DNA of 40,954 bases from an uncultured Actinomycetes bacterium (GTDB lineage: Bacteria; Actinomycetota; Actinomycetes; Nanopelagicales; Nanopelagicaceae): positions 1 to 40,954 of the forward strand of contig CAILWW010000029.1 in the NCBI GenBank assembly GCA_903838035.1, read 5' to 3'. The position numbers were made by a program, and so were the translations under genes. Numbering within the stretch: the first letter of the stretch is position 1; each line of letters starts with the position of its first letter. The notes under the pieces are model-generated. The model made no database searches. It was not told where the DNA came from and was given only the letters and a program-made list of their open reading frames with translations. Positions 29,389 to 37,981 of this stretch are shown here, piece after piece.

Positions 29389-30698
29389 GCCTTAAAGTCG
29401 GCTAAGCCTTTCTGGGCCTCTTCTAGCCAAGCTTTACGAGCCGATGCTGCTTCGCGAGCAACTTGCGCCTTCTTTGAATCTCCGGCAGCTTCAGCCTTTG
29501 CCGCTGCAGCTTCGTAGGATGCAATCGCATCCTTGAGTCCTTGAACGACTTCATTTGCGCGCGCAATAGCGGTTGGATCAGTTCGGCGTGAATGTTCTTC
29601 ATTCAAGGCATGAATCTCTGCCTCCACCTTGTCGACGCGAGCATCGAGCGCGGCGCGCTTGCTGCGTTCGGTCATACCGATCTTCTGCCATTGCTCCATG
29701 AGAGCGCGGAAGTTCTTCTTGGCGGTTGAAAGGTCTGAGATAGGAAGAATCGCTTCGATTTTAGTAATTAGCTCTTCGCGCTTTATGAGGTTAGCTGCCA
29801 TCGTTTCGGTTCGCTTACCCATATCTTCATTCTTTGCTGCGAAGAATTGATCTTGAGCCGCTTTAAAGCGAGCCCAAAGTTTGGCATCGACTGATTGCTT
29901 GCCTCGACCAGAAGCCTTCCAGGCATCCATCAATTCCTTGAAACGTTTAGCGGTATTGAGCCACTCCTTGCTGGTTGCCAATTTTTCGGCTTCTAGAACT
30001 AATGCTTCCTTCTTCGCCGCGACATCGGCGTTGACGCTCTCTAGGGAAGCGAAGTGAGTTCTGCGTCGTTTATCAAATTTATTGCGAGAGGCGGAGAACC
30101 GCTTCCAGAGTTCAGTATCCGTTGTCTTATCAAGGCGAGGAGCAGCCTTCCATTCATCCAGCAAGACCTTCAAACGCTCGCTCGTAACTTTCCAATTCTC
30201 AGAGAGGGCAAGGGATTCGGCTTCTGCAACCAGCTTCTCTTTTTCAAGAAGTGTTGCCGCCTTCTTCGCCTCACGAACCGCTGCCTCAAGATCTTTTCGC
30301 TCTTGGTATGCGGCGCGATGATCTTCAATCAGAGATGGGAGTTGTTCGACGGAAGCTGCAAGGAGTGCGAGATCGCCGACGCCGTTGAGATTTTTCACTT
30401 GCTCGCGCAATTTGTTTACCGCTTCATGAGCGTCGGATGGGACTAGCGCGCCATTCTTAATGCGAGAGGCGAGCAGCGCCACCTCCGAGGCGAGGGATTC
30501 AAATTTGCGTACAAAGTATGAGAGAGCTTCCTCAGCGCTCTTTCCAGGATAGGAGCCAACGGCTCGTTCACCTTCTGGGGTACGAACATAAACGATTCCA
30601 TCTTCGGCGACTCGGCCGAATTGAGAGGGATCTCCAACGAGAGCGGAAGCTGCCGAGATATCGGAGGTAGCGGGAGTTGGGTTTGGTGTGGCTTCCAT
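29385..30698 (-). CDS. DUF349 domain-containing protein
   Basis: Repeated coiled-coil W-K-x(n)-G/LW-F-F motifs (LLDEWKAAPRLDKTTDTELWKRFSASRNKFD; LMDAWKASGRGKQSVDAKLWARFKAAQDQFF); next to relA. Start ATG 30698 with AAGGAG upstream. Confidence 0.88.
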   Translation of the reverse strand: MEATPNPTPATSDISAASALVGDPSQFGRVAEDGIVYVRTPEGERAVGSYPGKSAEEALSYFVRKFESLASEVALLASRIKNGALVPSDAHEAVNKLREQVKNLNGVGDLALLAASVEQLPSLIEDHRAAYQERKDLEAAVREAKKAATLLEKEKLVAEAESLALSENWKVTSERLKVLLDEWKAAPRLDKTTDTELWKRFSASRNKFDKRRRTHFASLESVNADVAAKKEALVLEAEKLATSKEWLNTAKRFKELMDAWKASGRGKQSVDAKLWARFKAAQDQFFAAKNEDMGKRTETMAANLIKREELITKIEAILPISDLSTAKKNFRALMEQWQKIGMTERSKRAALDARVDKVEAEIHALNEEHSRRTDPTAIARANEVVQGLKDAIASYEAAAAKAEAAGDSKKAQVAREAASARKAWLEEAQKGLADFKA

Positions 30699-30864
30699 AA
30701 TTGCTCCTTCGTTGCGCGTCATTCGCCACTGTGGCGAACTCGTTATGGGCTTGCACTTACTTTCTCGGTAACTCCGAGGGGATAAAGGTACCCTGAGCAC
30801 TATAGGTTGGTCGAAACCGTGCACTCAAAGGTGCCATTAATTGAGCGTGAGATGAGGATGCAGG

Positions 30865-31566
30865 GTGATTCTTGAGGTTATAGCCGCCCCATATTTTGCG
30901 ACTAACTGCTGGATCTTTGCCCCATCTAAGAACTCTGAGTGCTTCATAGTGGATCCAGGAATGGCAGTGCCAAATCTCCTCCCAGCCATTACCGAAAGAT
31001 TGCACGCACATAATCTCAAGCCAATTGCAACGTTGGTGACGCATGGTCATTTAGACCATACGTTCTCGGTTACTCCGCTCTGCAAGGGGTATGACATTCC
31101 CGCTTACGTTCATAAGACGGATAGCAAATTAATTGCCGATCCCTTCAAGATACTCATCCCCGGCGGTCCCATAGATTCTTTGCTCAAAGATTTTGGTACT
31201 TTGGAATTCACAAACCCGGATGAGCTCATCGCTTTTGAGGATAAGTTCAAAATTAATATCGCGGGATTCGACATCGTCGCGCATCACGCACCTGGACACA
31301 CAGCAGGCTCTGCCACTTTCGTCGTCAACGATGAATTTCTTATTGCCGGTGATGTGCTCTTTGCCGGTGCTATTGGACGAACGGATCTACCTTCCGGCTC
31401 CAGCGCCGATATGAAGGTTTCGCTGCGCAATAAAATATTGCCACTGGCCGATGAGTTAATAGTTCTTCCTGGCCATGGCCCGCAAACTACAATCGGCCGC
31501 GAGCGAAAGAACAATCCATACTTACAAGAAGATTTTCTTAATTCGCCATCAGTGAAGGGGGAGTAA
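30865..31566 (+). CDS. MBL-fold metallo-hydrolase (glyoxalase II-like)
   Basis: VTHGHLDHTFSV, HHAPGHTAGSATF, LPGHGPQTTIGRE; upstream of hisS. Confidence 0.9.
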   Translation: MILEVIAAPYFATNCWIFAPSKNSECFIVDPGMAVPNLLPAITERLHAHNLKPIATLVTHGHLDHTFSVTPLCKGYDIPAYVHKTDSKLIADPFKILIPGGPIDSLLKDFGTLEFTNPDELIAFEDKFKINIAGFDIVAHHAPGHTAGSATFVVNDEFLIAGDVLFAGAIGRTDLPSGSSADMKVSLRNKILPLADELIVLPGHGPQTTIGRERKNNPYLQEDFLNSPSVKGE

Positions 31567-32837
31567 TGGCAAAGATTCAAGCACCGAAGGGCGTCAGTGA
31601 ATATTTCCCACCCCGCTCCACCTACTTTGAAAAAGTACGTGAGACTTTGATCGGTGCCGCGAAGAACGCGGGTTATTCTATGATGGAGCTGCCCGTCTTT
31701 GAAGATACCGAACTCTTTATTAGAGGTGTGGGTGAGTCAACGGATGTAGTCTCCAAAGAGATGTACACCTTTGAAGATCGCGGCGGCCGTTCCATCACTT
31801 TGCGCCCAGAGGGCACAGCCGGTGTAATGCGCTCAGTTATCGAACACAATCTGGATAAGGGCCAATTACCTGTCAAAGTTTGGTACTCGGGTGCCTTCTT
31901 TCGAGCCGAACGTCCGCAACAAGGTCGTTATCGTCAGTTCTACCAAGTGGGAATTGAAGCTATCGGTGGAAGCTACCCTGAAATTGATGCCGAAGTAATT
32001 GCGGTTGCTTGGCGTTCCTTCAAAACCCTTGGCTTAACTAATTTTCATCTTGATATCACCTCGCTCGGGGACGCTGAATCAAGATCCCGCCATAGAGTCG
32101 ATCTCGTTAAATTCTTATCAGGTCTCAACCTTGATGAGGCAACTGCGCGTAGAGCTGAAATAAATCCACTCCGTCTCTTTGATGATAAGCGCGCCGAGAT
32201 TATCGAATCGATGAAATCCGCCCCGTTACTTTTGGATTATCTCAATAATGAATCGTTGGCACATTTCCAGAAAGTCCAAGAACTTCTGACGAATTTCGGC
32301 GTGGAATTTCGCATTAATCCTCGAATGGTTCGGGGTTTGGACTATTACACGGGTACTACCTTTGAATTCGTTCACGATGGTCTCGGAGCTCAATCTGGAA
32401 TTGGAGGCGGCGGTCGTTATGACGGACTTATGTCTGACCTAGGCGGAGCCGATCTCTCTGGCATAGGTTTTGGCATCGGCGTGGATCGTGTTCTTCTGGC
32501 AGCCGAAGCCGAAGGTATCTTCGTCACGGATGAGCGACCAATCGAGTCGGTCAAACTTTTTGCGATAGCAATGGGCGTGGAAGCTAAAAGTTACGTCGCC
32601 GGATTAGTAAATGCGCTTCGCGATGAGGGCATAAGCGCTGATATGGCCTATGGAGATCGCGCGCTGAAAGGCTCCATGAAGGCAGCAGATAAAAGCGGTG
32701 CGCGTTTTAGCATTGTTATAGGCGCAGATGAGTTGGCGAGCGGGCAAGCGCAGCTCAAAGATATGCAATCTGGTCAGATGCAATCGATTACAATTGCCAG
32801 ATATTCCGATGTAACTCAAAAGATTCGCTCTCTGTAA
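31566..32837 (+). CDS. hisS: Histidyl-tRNA synthetase
   Basis: APKGVSEYFPP, RPEGTAGVMRSVIEHN, GLDYYTGTTFEFV, GGGRYDGL. Confidence 0.97.
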   Translation: MAKIQAPKGVSEYFPPRSTYFEKVRETLIGAAKNAGYSMMELPVFEDTELFIRGVGESTDVVSKEMYTFEDRGGRSITLRPEGTAGVMRSVIEHNLDKGQLPVKVWYSGAFFRAERPQQGRYRQFYQVGIEAIGGSYPEIDAEVIAVAWRSFKTLGLTNFHLDITSLGDAESRSRHRVDLVKFLSGLNLDEATARRAEINPLRLFDDKRAEIIESMKSAPLLLDYLNNESLAHFQKVQELLTNFGVEFRINPRMVRGLDYYTGTTFEFVHDGLGAQSGIGGGGRYDGLMSDLGGADLSGIGFGIGVDRVLLAAEAEGIFVTDERPIESVKLFAIAMGVEAKSYVAGLVNALRDEGISADMAYGDRALKGSMKAADKSGARFSIVIGADELASGQAQLKDMQSGQMQSITIARYSDVTQKIRSL

Positions 32838-32849
32838 GGACTTCTAAAA

Positions 32850-34607
32850 ATGCTACGTACCCATGATGCTGGCTCGCTTCGAAGTGGCGATGCCGGAACA
32901 ACTGTCACTCTTGCCGGTTGGGTGGCGCGTAGACGCGATCATGGTGGAGTTGCCTTTATAGATTTACGAGACGCTTCAGGTGCAGTCCAGGCAGTTATCC
33001 ACGATGAAGAACTCGCGGGTTCCTTACGTGCTGAATGGTGCATCCTGTTAACTGGAAAAGTCTCAGTTCGACCGGAAGGAAATGCGAACCTAACGATTCC
33101 AACTGGTGAAATCGAAATCATCGTTGAATCTCTTAAAGTCCTTAGCGAAGCCGCGCCACTTCCTTTTCCAGTCGACAGTGGTGACTTAAGCACCATCAGT
33201 GAGGAAGTTCGACTGAAGTATCGCTATCTAGATCTGCGCCGCGAAGGTCCAGCCAAAAATCTACGCCTTCGCTCACAGGTGACATCGGCTATCCGCGGAG
33301 TTATGGATGAAGAGGATTTTCTCGAAATCGAAACTCCTTACTTAACTAGATCCACTCCAGAAGGTGCGCGAGATTTCCTCGTTCCGGTTCGGCTACAACC
33401 GGGCTCTTGGTACGCCCTTCCACAATCTCCACAATTATTCAAACAACTGCTAATGGTCGCCGGCATGGAGCGTTACTATCAAATAGCTCGATGTTTCCGA
33501 GACGAGGATTTCCGCGCAGATCGCCAACCCGAATTCACCCAACTCGATATAGAGATGTCCTTCGTTGATCAAGAAGATATCTTGAAAGTCGCGGAAAAGA
33601 TTCTGACTAAGGTATTCAAAAAAGTTGTTAATTATGAGATCCCGATGCCAATCGCTCGCATGACCTATTGGGAAGCGATGCGCAGATACGGCTCTGATAA
33701 ACCTGATCTTCGTTTTGGTAACGAACTTGTTGATGCTACCGATTACTTTAAAGAGACTACTTTCCGAGTCTTCCAAGCTGAGTATGTCGGAGCCGTTGTG
33801 ATGCCAGGTGGCGCAGCCACTCCTCGCCGCGAACTCGATGCCTGGCAAGAGTGGGCCAAAGCGCGCGGCGCTAAAGGGCTCGCCTATATTCTCGTCGGTG
33901 AGGATGGGTCGCTTTCAGGTCCGGTGGCAAAGAATCTCTCTGAACATGAGAGTGCAAATATTGCGGCGCATGCTGGAGCAAAACCGGGCGATGCAATTTT
34001 CTTCGCCGCGGGTGAGCGCATCTCCTCGCTCAATCTACTTGGCGCAGTTCGACTTGAGGTTGGCAAGCGTTGCGGCCTTATCGATGAGAGCCGCTGGGAG
34101 TTTCTCTGGGTAGTTGATGCCCCAATGTTTGAGCGGATCGATTCGACCAATCCAGAGAGTGGTTGGACGGCAGTCCACCACCCATTCACTGGTCCAAAGC
34201 CCGAGTATGCCGAGAACTTCGATAAGGCTCCCGGAGATGCGTTGGCATATGCCTATGACATCGTGCTCAACGGAAGTGAGATTGGTGGCGGATCCATCAG
34301 AATTCATGATCGCGCGATGCAGAAGCGAGTCTTTGACACCATCGGACTTTCCGCGGCCGAGGCCGAGAGCAAATTTGGATTCTTGCTGGAAGCATTTAAT
34401 TATGGTCCGCCGCCTCATGGCGGAATAGCACTTGGGCTCGACCGACTCTGCGCGCTTCTTGCAGGAGCCGAATCGATTCGTGAGGTTATTGCCTTTCCAA
34501 AGACGGCCAGCGGCGGTGATCCATTAACTGGAGCCCCAACGCCAATTACCCCAGCACAGCGAAAAGAAGCTGCGGTCGATTTCGTTCCCGAGAAAAAATC
34601 TGAGTAA
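32850..34607 (+). CDS. aspS: Aspartyl-tRNA synthetase
   Basis: [72 protein letters not shown]. Confidence 0.97.
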   Translation: MLRTHDAGSLRSGDAGTTVTLAGWVARRRDHGGVAFIDLRDASGAVQAVIHDEELAGSLRAEWCILLTGKVSVRPEGNANLTIPTGEIEIIVESLKVLSEAAPLPFPVDSGDLSTISEEVRLKYRYLDLRREGPAKNLRLRSQVTSAIRGVMDEEDFLEIETPYLTRSTPEGARDFLVPVRLQPGSWYALPQSPQLFKQLLMVAGMERYYQIARCFRDEDFRADRQPEFTQLDIEMSFVDQEDILKVAEKILTKVFKKVVNYEIPMPIARMTYWEAMRRYGSDKPDLRFGNELVDATDYFKETTFRVFQAEYVGAVVMPGGAATPRRELDAWQEWAKARGAKGLAYILVGEDGSLSGPVAKNLSEHESANIAAHAGAKPGDAIFFAAGERISSLNLLGAVRLEVGKRCGLIDESRWEFLWVVDAPMFERIDSTNPESGWTAVHHPFTGPKPEYAENFDKAPGDALAYAYDIVLNGSEIGGGSIRIHDRAMQKRVFDTIGLSAAEAESKFGFLLEAFNYGPPPHGGIALGLDRLCALLAGAESIREVIAFPKTASGGDPLTGAPTPITPAQRKEAAVDFVPEKKSE

Positions 34608-34625
34608 ATAGGGCAGACTTCGCGG

Positions 34626-35309
34626 GTGAGAATTCAAGCCCGCAAATCGGCCTTTCGCCTCACATTTGTCTTAGCTTCATTGTTGGTCCTAACTGCATGC
34701 GCTGCACCTTCTCATCTTTACGCTGCAAATAAGAAGAGTGGTACCTATTTCACGCTTCCTTATAGTTGGAAGAGAATTTCACAATCAACGCTCACTAAAC
34801 AAGAGTCACTCTCAAAGGCGACTGGAGCGGCGGAACGGCTGGCCGCTGTTCAATGGCAAGAAGCTTATTCACCATCGAAAGAGGTGAGCGCTGCTGAAAT
34901 ATTTTCGCTCAAATCACCACCCGCGCCAACAGTTTACGTTCGTGTTCGCGCCTTAACGAGCGAGGAGATGAATAGCGTCTCATATAACTCGCTTCGCGAT
35001 ATCTTCGTTCCATTAACCTCTTGGCTCAATAGCACCAGCGATTTTGCAACTACCCCTGTACCCATGACCAAGTTTCAACTTTTGGGAGATGAGGAGCGGG
35101 TCGAGAAGGGTGCTCGTGGTGTTCGTAGCATCTTCTCTTTTACCGGGGCAGATGGGATAGACCAGACTTTCAATCAGACCGCGCTAATCTCACCAGATCA
35201 CTCAATCATGTATATCTTGCTGGTGCGAGCCAGGAGCGTTGACTACGCCAAGAGCCAAAAAATTCTTACCGATATATCAAATTCATTCACCGTACTAGGA
35301 GCAGCATGA
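34626..35309 (+). CDS. Hypothetical lipoprotein
   Basis: Signal peptide with lipobox LLVLTAC; GTYFTLPYSWKRIS; start of the FtsH-like gene overlaps its stop (ATGA). Confidence 0.75.
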   Translation: MRIQARKSAFRLTFVLASLLVLTACAAPSHLYAANKKSGTYFTLPYSWKRISQSTLTKQESLSKATGAAERLAAVQWQEAYSPSKEVSAAEIFSLKSPPAPTVYVRVRALTSEEMNSVSYNSLRDIFVPLTSWLNSTSDFATTPVPMTKFQLLGDEERVEKGARGVRSIFSFTGADGIDQTFNQTALISPDHSIMYILLVRARSVDYAKSQKILTDISNSFTVLGAA

Positions 35310-37552
35310 GTTCTTCAGAGGTAAAAGGCCGAATCAAAGATGATGAGCGCACCACTCGAATTCATCTCACTCTCTTTGATCGCACCAAGTTCCTTCTCTT
35401 GTTCGCGCTTGTCTTCTTCATTCTGGTGTGGGCCGCGATGGCCGATAATCCGCTGCTGTCATTTTCTGATGCAGCAACTGGTGCGTTCACTAAGCGCTGG
35501 TGGATCGTTGCAATCGCCGCCTTTGAAATAGTTCGCCAACTCCATTTCCTACTCGCAGAATTACTTGCTCCTTACCATGGAGTCTGGGTTAAGTACTTCG
35601 CACTCGTTGATCGAGTGATTCACAAACTCAGCGACTGGACTAGATATCGAATCTCTCGGGTAGCAAAGGTTCTACTTTTCGTAGCTCTCTTAGCTGTAGT
35701 CCTTGGAGCGGTATATAAGGAGACGCCTATTAAGGCGCTCTTCCTGGCTCCAAAAGCGTTGTGGAGCGCTTTACCAATGCTCGGACAACTTCTCTTTGCA
35801 GTGGTCTTTATCCTTATTCAATTCTTTGCGATGTTCTGGTTCCTCAGCAGGGGCGGAATTGATACCTATTTCCCAGATGATGTCCGCACACGATTTAGCG
35901 ATGTTTGGGGTCAGGATCATGTCCTGAATCGAATTCGTGAAAATTTACTCTTTCTCGAGTCACCAGAAAAGATTGAAGACCATGGGGGATATGTACCGGG
36001 AGGAATTCTGCTCTGGGGTCCACCAGGTACCGGCAAGACCTTGATGGCAGAATCTATGGCCGGCGAGACGGGTAAACCCTTCGTATTTGTAGATCCGGGC
36101 GCCTTCAACAATATGTTCTTTGGCGTTGGAGTGTTAAAGGTTAAGTCACTCTTTAGAAAGCTCCGTAAGTTGGCGCTGCGTTACGGCGGGGTTGTTGTCT
36201 TTTTCGATGAAGCTGACTCTTTGGGCAACCGAGGAATCTCTGTTGGTGGTGGAGCGGCTCGTTCAAATCCATTCTCTGGTGCCTGTCATGGTGGCAACTA
36301 CCTTTCATCTGAGGCAAGTTCATTGCTGGCACGAGAAGCATTTGTTGCGGGCACCGCGGCTGGTGGAGGCGGCGGAGGCGGCATGGGCACCTTGCAAGCC
36401 TTGCTCACTGAATTGAGTGGCTTGAAGAAGCCGCGCGGATTTTTCAATCGAGTATTGCGTCGGGCACTAGGTATGCGACCAAAGAATCCACCGAAATATC
36501 GAATTCTCGTGGTGATGGCGACAAATATGCCAGAGGCTCTGGATGAAGCCTTGCTGCGCCCTGGTCGTATCGATCGCATGTATCGAGTTGGATATCCAAG
36601 TAAAGCTGGTCGAGTACGGACTTATGAGGGTTACTTGGCAAAGGTCTCTCATTCCTTAACACCTGAGGAGATTGAGAAGTTGGCAACAATAACTCCTTAT
36701 TCAACGGGAGCAAGTATCAAAGATACGATTAACGAAGCCCTCATTACTGCCATTCGCGATGGACGTACCTCAATCATTTGGTCGGATGTAATTAAGGCAA
36801 AGCAATCCAAGGATTTAGGTCCCGCCGAAGATGTTGAGTACATTGACCGAGAGCGTCATGCCGTCGCCGTTCATGAAGCGTGTCATGGAGTAATGGCACA
36901 TCTCATTAGACGTCACATGGAGATTGATTTAGCGACGATTGAAAAGGGTTCGGATTATTTGGGCATGGTTGCCAGCATTCCGCCGGATGATCAATTCACT
37001 CGATGGAAGAGTGAGTATGAAGCCGATATCCTCGTCTCTTTGGCCTCGCTTGCGGGTGAGCGAATCTTCTTTAACGGCGATAATTCATCCGGAGTCTCCA
37101 GCGATCTTGAGACAGCAACGACTATCGCGAGTTTGATGGAAGGCCACTGGGGAATGGGCTCAACCATCTCTTCCCATGCCTCAAATCGTAGATTCGAAGT
37201 AGGCGCACCAGGTGGCGGCAAACCTCGTGACGCTAAAGAAGAGGCAACTGCGCTTCGCCGCGCCTTAGCCGATCGTATTGAAGATAATCTCTCCACGCTC
37301 CTTACCAAGGCGGAAGAGATTCTCAACCTAAATCGCGGAAAAGTCCTCTCCCTTGCTCATGCCCTGGAGCAGTTCAAAACTCTCTCCGGTGAAGATGTTG
37401 AGGCGGTAATGAATGGTGGCCGTGGTCCATTGGTCGATGGTGCTCCATATCAATCGCCGGAAAATATCGCGAAAATCGAGCAATATCACCAGTCGGCCCT
37501 AGCTGCTCATTTAGAACATCGAAAGCCAGAGCTGTCCCTCCCTATTTTTTAA
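35306..37552 (+). CDS. Divergent FtsH-like membrane AAA+ ATPase with M41 metallopeptidase domain
   Basis: Several N-terminal TM segments; Walker A GPPGTGKT; Walker B VVFFDEADS; ALLRPGRIDR; zinc motif HEACH and downstream SSDLETATTIA. Confidence 0.88.
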   Translation: MSSSEVKGRIKDDERTTRIHLTLFDRTKFLLLFALVFFILVWAAMADNPLLSFSDAATGAFTKRWWIVAIAAFEIVRQLHFLLAELLAPYHGVWVKYFALVDRVIHKLSDWTRYRISRVAKVLLFVALLAVVLGAVYKETPIKALFLAPKALWSALPMLGQLLFAVVFILIQFFAMFWFLSRGGIDTYFPDDVRTRFSDVWGQDHVLNRIRENLLFLESPEKIEDHGGYVPGGILLWGPPGTGKTLMAESMAGETGKPFVFVDPGAFNNMFFGVGVLKVKSLFRKLRKLALRYGGVVVFFDEADSLGNRGISVGGGAARSNPFSGACHGGNYLSSEASSLLAREAFVAGTAAGGGGGGGMGTLQALLTELSGLKKPRGFFNRVLRRALGMRPKNPPKYRILVVMATNMPEALDEALLRPGRIDRMYRVGYPSKAGRVRTYEGYLAKVSHSLTPEEIEKLATITPYSTGASIKDTINEALITAIRDGRTSIIWSDVIKAKQSKDLGPAEDVEYIDRERHAVAVHEACHGVMAHLIRRHMEIDLATIEKGSDYLGMVASIPPDDQFTRWKSEYEADILVSLASLAGERIFFNGDNSSGVSSDLETATTIASLMEGHWGMGSTISSHASNRRFEVGAPGGGKPRDAKEEATALRRALADRIEDNLSTLLTKAEEILNLNRGKVLSLAHALEQFKTLSGEDVEAVMNGGRGPLVDGAPYQSPENIAKIEQYHQSALAAHLEHRKPELSLPIF

Positions 37553-37573
37553 GTGTGGTCGCTAACTTTCGGG

Positions 37574-37579
37574 TAGGCT
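37574..37579 (+). promoter_or_regulatory. Candidate -10 element for leaderless DUF948 gene
   Basis: TAGGCT-N6-ATG(37586). Confidence 0.5.
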
Positions 37580-37585
37580 AGCAAT

Positions 37586-37978
37586 ATGGGTCCAGGAGGA
37601 ATTGCAACCATAATTGCAGCGTGCGCTTTGGCAGTTATTGCCATCGCTATCTCATATGTCGTTGTTCGGGTTGGTCGTTTGGTGGACCAAGCCAGCAAGT
37701 CACTGGAGCAATTAACCTCGGAGGCGACGCCATTGTTAGAAGAGGTCACTACGACCGTCACTCTTGTCAATGGACCGTTACATGCCATCAATAAGGTCTC
37801 CAAAAATATAGAAGAAGTCTCTGGAAAAATTGCAGAGGCGACCGAAGGTTTTCTGGGAAAGAACTCAATGGGACTCAAGGTGGCCGGCGGGTTACTTAAC
37901 CTCTTTCAAGCGGGCAAAGCTAAGAGCCCACGAAAGAACGCCAGCCGAAAAAAAGCCGCCGCAGGGGAGCAAGAGTAG
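37586..37978 (+). CDS. DUF948 domain-containing protein
   Basis: N-terminal TM then LVDQASKSLEQLTSEATPLLEEVTTTVTLVNGPLHAINKVSKNIEEVSGKI; upstream of alaS. Confidence 0.85.
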   Translation: MGPGGIATIIAACALAVIAIAISYVVVRVGRLVDQASKSLEQLTSEATPLLEEVTTTVTLVNGPLHAINKVSKNIEEVSGKIAEATEGFLGKNSMGLKVAGGLLNLFQAGKAKSPRKNASRKKAAAGEQE

Positions 37979-37981
37979 TTC

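Noticed and set aside
33450-33848. 132-aa minus-strand ORF opposite aspS
   Set aside because: Lies entirely within the conserved aspS catalytic region; shadow ORF.
36360-36386. Glycine-rich GGAGGCGGCGGAGGCGGC tract in the FtsH-like gene (similar tract at 40552-40568 in alaS) as a DNA repeat element
   Set aside because: In-frame Gly-rich coding stretches; the alaS one is the normal C-terminal GGGGGGKDD motif. Noted only as protein insertion evidence for the FtsH-like gene.
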